A program made the translations under genes and the position numbers. A stretch of DNA of 7,767 nucleotides from an uncultured Phycisphaerae bacterium (GTDB lineage Bacteria; Planctomycetota; Phycisphaerae; Sedimentisphaerales; Anaerohalosphaeraceae), in NCBI GenBank assembly GCA_937920485.1, contig CALETL010000033.1, positions 1-7,767 on the forward strand, read 5' to 3'. Numbering within the stretch: the stretch's first letter is position 1; each line of letters starts with the position of its first letter. This document shows positions 6,948 to 7,767 of this stretch, in pieces. The notes under the pieces are model-generated. The model was given only the letters and a program-made list of their open reading frames with translations. It was not told where the DNA came from and did no database searches.

Positions 6948-6976
6948 ATGGTACGCCTTAGCGCATTTGGTGTCAA
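6948..6976 (-). promoter_or_regulatory. Sigma-70 promoter of the candidate small RNA
   Basis: On the minus strand a perfect TTGACA (6976-6971) is followed after exactly 17 bases by TACCAT (6953-6948), which keeps the key T1, A2, A5 and T6 positions of the -10 box. The start falls at the A near 6940. No start codon with a Shine-Dalgarno follows, so the product is more likely an RNA than an mRNA. Confidence 0.5.
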
Positions 6977-7064
6977 CCCCCTTTTTTTCGAAAATTCAAA
7001 CAAAAAATTCCCGACTCAATATATATAAAACACTATGCTCTTGGTGTCTTGCATGGCAAAATAA

Positions 7065-7607
7065 TCAGTACTCAATCCCCTTACGGGCACTTGTTCCGTT
7101 ATCGTAGGGATGCTTGACGGGCCGCATTTCTGTAACAAGATCGGCCAGTTCAATCAGTTCGTCGCTTGCCCCCCGACCGGTCAGGACCAGCTCGACACGT
7201 GGATCCCGGTGTTCAATGAGTTCTTTAATATCGTCCATGCTGGCCAATCCCTCACCCAGACAAAAGACGATCTCGTCCAGCACAATCAGATCATAATATT
7301 TCTCATGGGCCGCGGTTTCCATCTCCTGCATCACGGTGTGAATCGAGTCACGAACACGCTGCAATTCCTGCTGATCCTTCATGGACTGAAACATATCCCA
7401 TGGCTCATCCAGCCACCGGATCGTAATGCCCTCGCAATGCGCGTTCAGGAGGCCCCGTTCACCAAGGGGTAGATTGGATGGCTTGAGAAATTGGTAAATG
7501 AGCACCTTCGCTCCATGACCGGCGGCTCGAAGCGCCAACCCTAATGCCGCCGTTGTCTTGCCTTTGCCGTTACCGGTATAGATTTGCACGAGTCCTTTTT
7601 CAAGCAT
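7065..7607 (-). CDS. cobO: Cob(I)yrinic acid a,c-diamide / cobalamin adenosyltransferase, CobO/BtuR (CobA) type
   Basis: Transfers the 5'-deoxyadenosyl group of ATP to the Co(I) of corrinoids, making the coenzyme form of B12; cytoplasmic. The 180 residues span the whole family. The N-terminal P-loop G-N-G-K-G-K-T-T (12-19) is the characteristic ATP-binding loop. Also visible are a Walker-B-like L-I-V-L-D-E (107-112), L-T-G-R-G-A-S (142-148) and the C-terminal A-R-K-G-I-E-Y that closes CobO proteins. The start ATG has no Shine-Dalgarno; an in-frame TAA lies 12 bases upstream, so the frame cannot be extended. A candidate promoter would place the mRNA start on this ATG. A strong terminator separates it from anything upstream, and no cobalamin riboswitch fits in the 37 bases between. 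No other B12 gene is visible, so whether it serves synthesis or salvage cannot be told. Confidence 0.96.
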   Translation of the reverse strand: MLEKGLVQIYTGNGKGKTTAALGLALRAAGHGAKVLIYQFLKPSNLPLGERGLLNAHCEGITIRWLDEPWDMFQSMKDQQELQRVRDSIHTVMQEMETAAHEKYYDLIVLDEIVFCLGEGLASMDDIKELIEHRDPRVELVLTGRGASDELIELADLVTEMRPVKHPYDNGTSARKGIEY

Positions 7608-7613
7608 TCGGGC

Positions 7614-7642
7614 ATTTTAATCGCAATGTTCGAATAATCCAA
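7614..7642 (-). promoter_or_regulatory. Candidate cobO promoter, predicting a leaderless mRNA
   Basis: On the minus strand TTGGAT (7642-7637) and TAAAAT (7619-7614, 5 of 6 matches) are separated by exactly 17 bases. Seven bases after the -10 comes the A of the cobO ATG (7607). This is the only space for a promoter between the upstream terminator and the gene, and it fits the missing ribosome binding site. The -35 box is weak. Confidence 0.4.
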
Positions 7643-7644
7643 AG

Positions 7645-7680
7645 AAAAAAAAAGCCCGTTCGCACCACTGCAAACGGGCT
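7645..7680 (-). terminator. Strong intrinsic terminator of a gene upstream of cobO
   Basis: On the minus strand AGCCCGTT-T-GCA (7680-7669), loop GTGG, TGC-G-AACGGGCT (7664-7653): a continuous 12-pair stem in which the U.G pair forms only in minus-strand RNA. It is followed by eight Ts (7652-7645) and TTC-type sequence. This ends transcription coming from beyond the right edge. On the plus strand the tail is only CTCTTTT, so bidirectional function is doubtful. Confidence 0.85.
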
Positions 7681-7725
7681 CTCTTTTGAAAGTGTCACAA
7701 AAAGAAACAGACGATCTAAAAAGTT

Positions 7726-7767
7726 TTATACATGAACAAGTTGATTTTCGTTTTTGTTTACCGCAGG
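7726..7767 (-). CDS. Possible 3' end of an upstream gene (13 codons visible)
   Basis: One minus-strand frame runs in from the right edge as PAVNKNENQLVHV and stops at TAA (7728-7726), 45 bases before the terminator stem at 7680. That spacing suits the end of a real gene, and the strong terminator must serve some transcript. The visible part is too short to identify. The plus strand also offers an ATG at 7732 (MNKLIFVF...) without a ribosome binding site. Confidence 0.3.
   Translation of the reverse strand, partial: PAVNKNENQLVHV

Larger units (their letters stand above)
6610..7064. other. 455-base non-coding interval between cobO and nifJ
   Basis: From cobO toward nifJ it holds: an AT-rich stretch after the cobO stop without a convincing terminator; a sigma-70-like promoter (6948-6976); a structured RNA ending in a T tract (6857-6940); about 135 bases with nothing recognisable apart from a 4-bp C/U-G stem near 6735-6753; the nifJ promoter (6692-6720); and a leader of about 76 bases. 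The leader contains an AGGAA-CC-TTCCT dyad (6656-6667), a possible operator, and the nifJ Shine-Dalgarno. Short open frames exist on both strands but have no family resemblance and overlap the promoter and RNA signals, so I do not call them genes. Confidence 0.65.

Noticed and set aside
6731..6961. 76-codon plus-strand open frame in the same gap
   Set aside because: Overlaps the structured RNA on the other strand; its charged composition follows from the A/G-rich strand. A good AAAAGGAGGT is inside it (6744-6753) but has no start codon at the right distance.
6764..7003. 79-codon minus-strand open frame in the cobO-nifJ gap
   Set aside because: It runs straight through the TTGACA/-10 promoter, the stem-loop structure and the T tract; the peptide resembles nothing known and no Shine-Dalgarno precedes it.
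7608..7680. Cobalamin riboswitch in front of cobO
   Set aside because: Too little space after the terminator and no B12-box-like sequence.

Overview
The window is a stretch of bacterial chromosome with every recognisable gene on the minus strand, so it is transcribed from right to left. It suggests an anaerobic or fermentative member of the Planctomycetes/PVC group, perhaps Phycisphaerae-like. The clues are an exosortase N-terminus next to a polysaccharide-export lipoprotein with two SLBB domains and a C-terminal YGFGLVYDRNFAD segment, a full-length one-chain pyruvate:ferredoxin oxidoreductase, and a corrinoid adenosyltransferase. The phylum is an inference from gene content and remembered family resemblance, not a measurement.

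Layout in the direction of transcription. At the right edge is the possible 3' end of an upstream gene (13 codons) and a strong intrinsic terminator (7645-7680). Then comes cobO (7065-7607), whose best promoter would start the mRNA at the ATG itself. The 455-base gap 6610-7064 carries a compact unit that looks like an independent small RNA: a perfect TTGACA box, a 17-base spacer, a -10 box, about 84 nt of strongly structured RNA and a seven-T tail. The nifJ promoter, with an extended -10, follows it. nifJ (PFOR, 3046-6609) is complete, with all cofactor ligands present, and is followed by a hairpin terminator.

Next is an unrecognised 239-residue lipoprotein (2224-2943), then about 300 bases of non-coding DNA, then the export gene (361-1917) and, 15 bases on, an exosortase (345-22). 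The exosortase reading frame stops after 107 codons, just after the third membrane segment, while the +1 frame stays open to the window edge. That points to a frameshift or a genuinely broken gene.

Functionally there are three unrelated blocks: cobalamin adenosylation, central anaerobic carbon metabolism (pyruvate to acetyl-CoA plus reduced ferredoxin), and the beginning of an exopolysaccharide/exosortase envelope locus that continues past the left edge. The most notable element is the candidate small RNA at 6857-6940, which carries two copies of a CU-rich sequence resembling an anti-Shine-Dalgarno. No tRNA, rRNA, CRISPR array or insertion sequence was seen.
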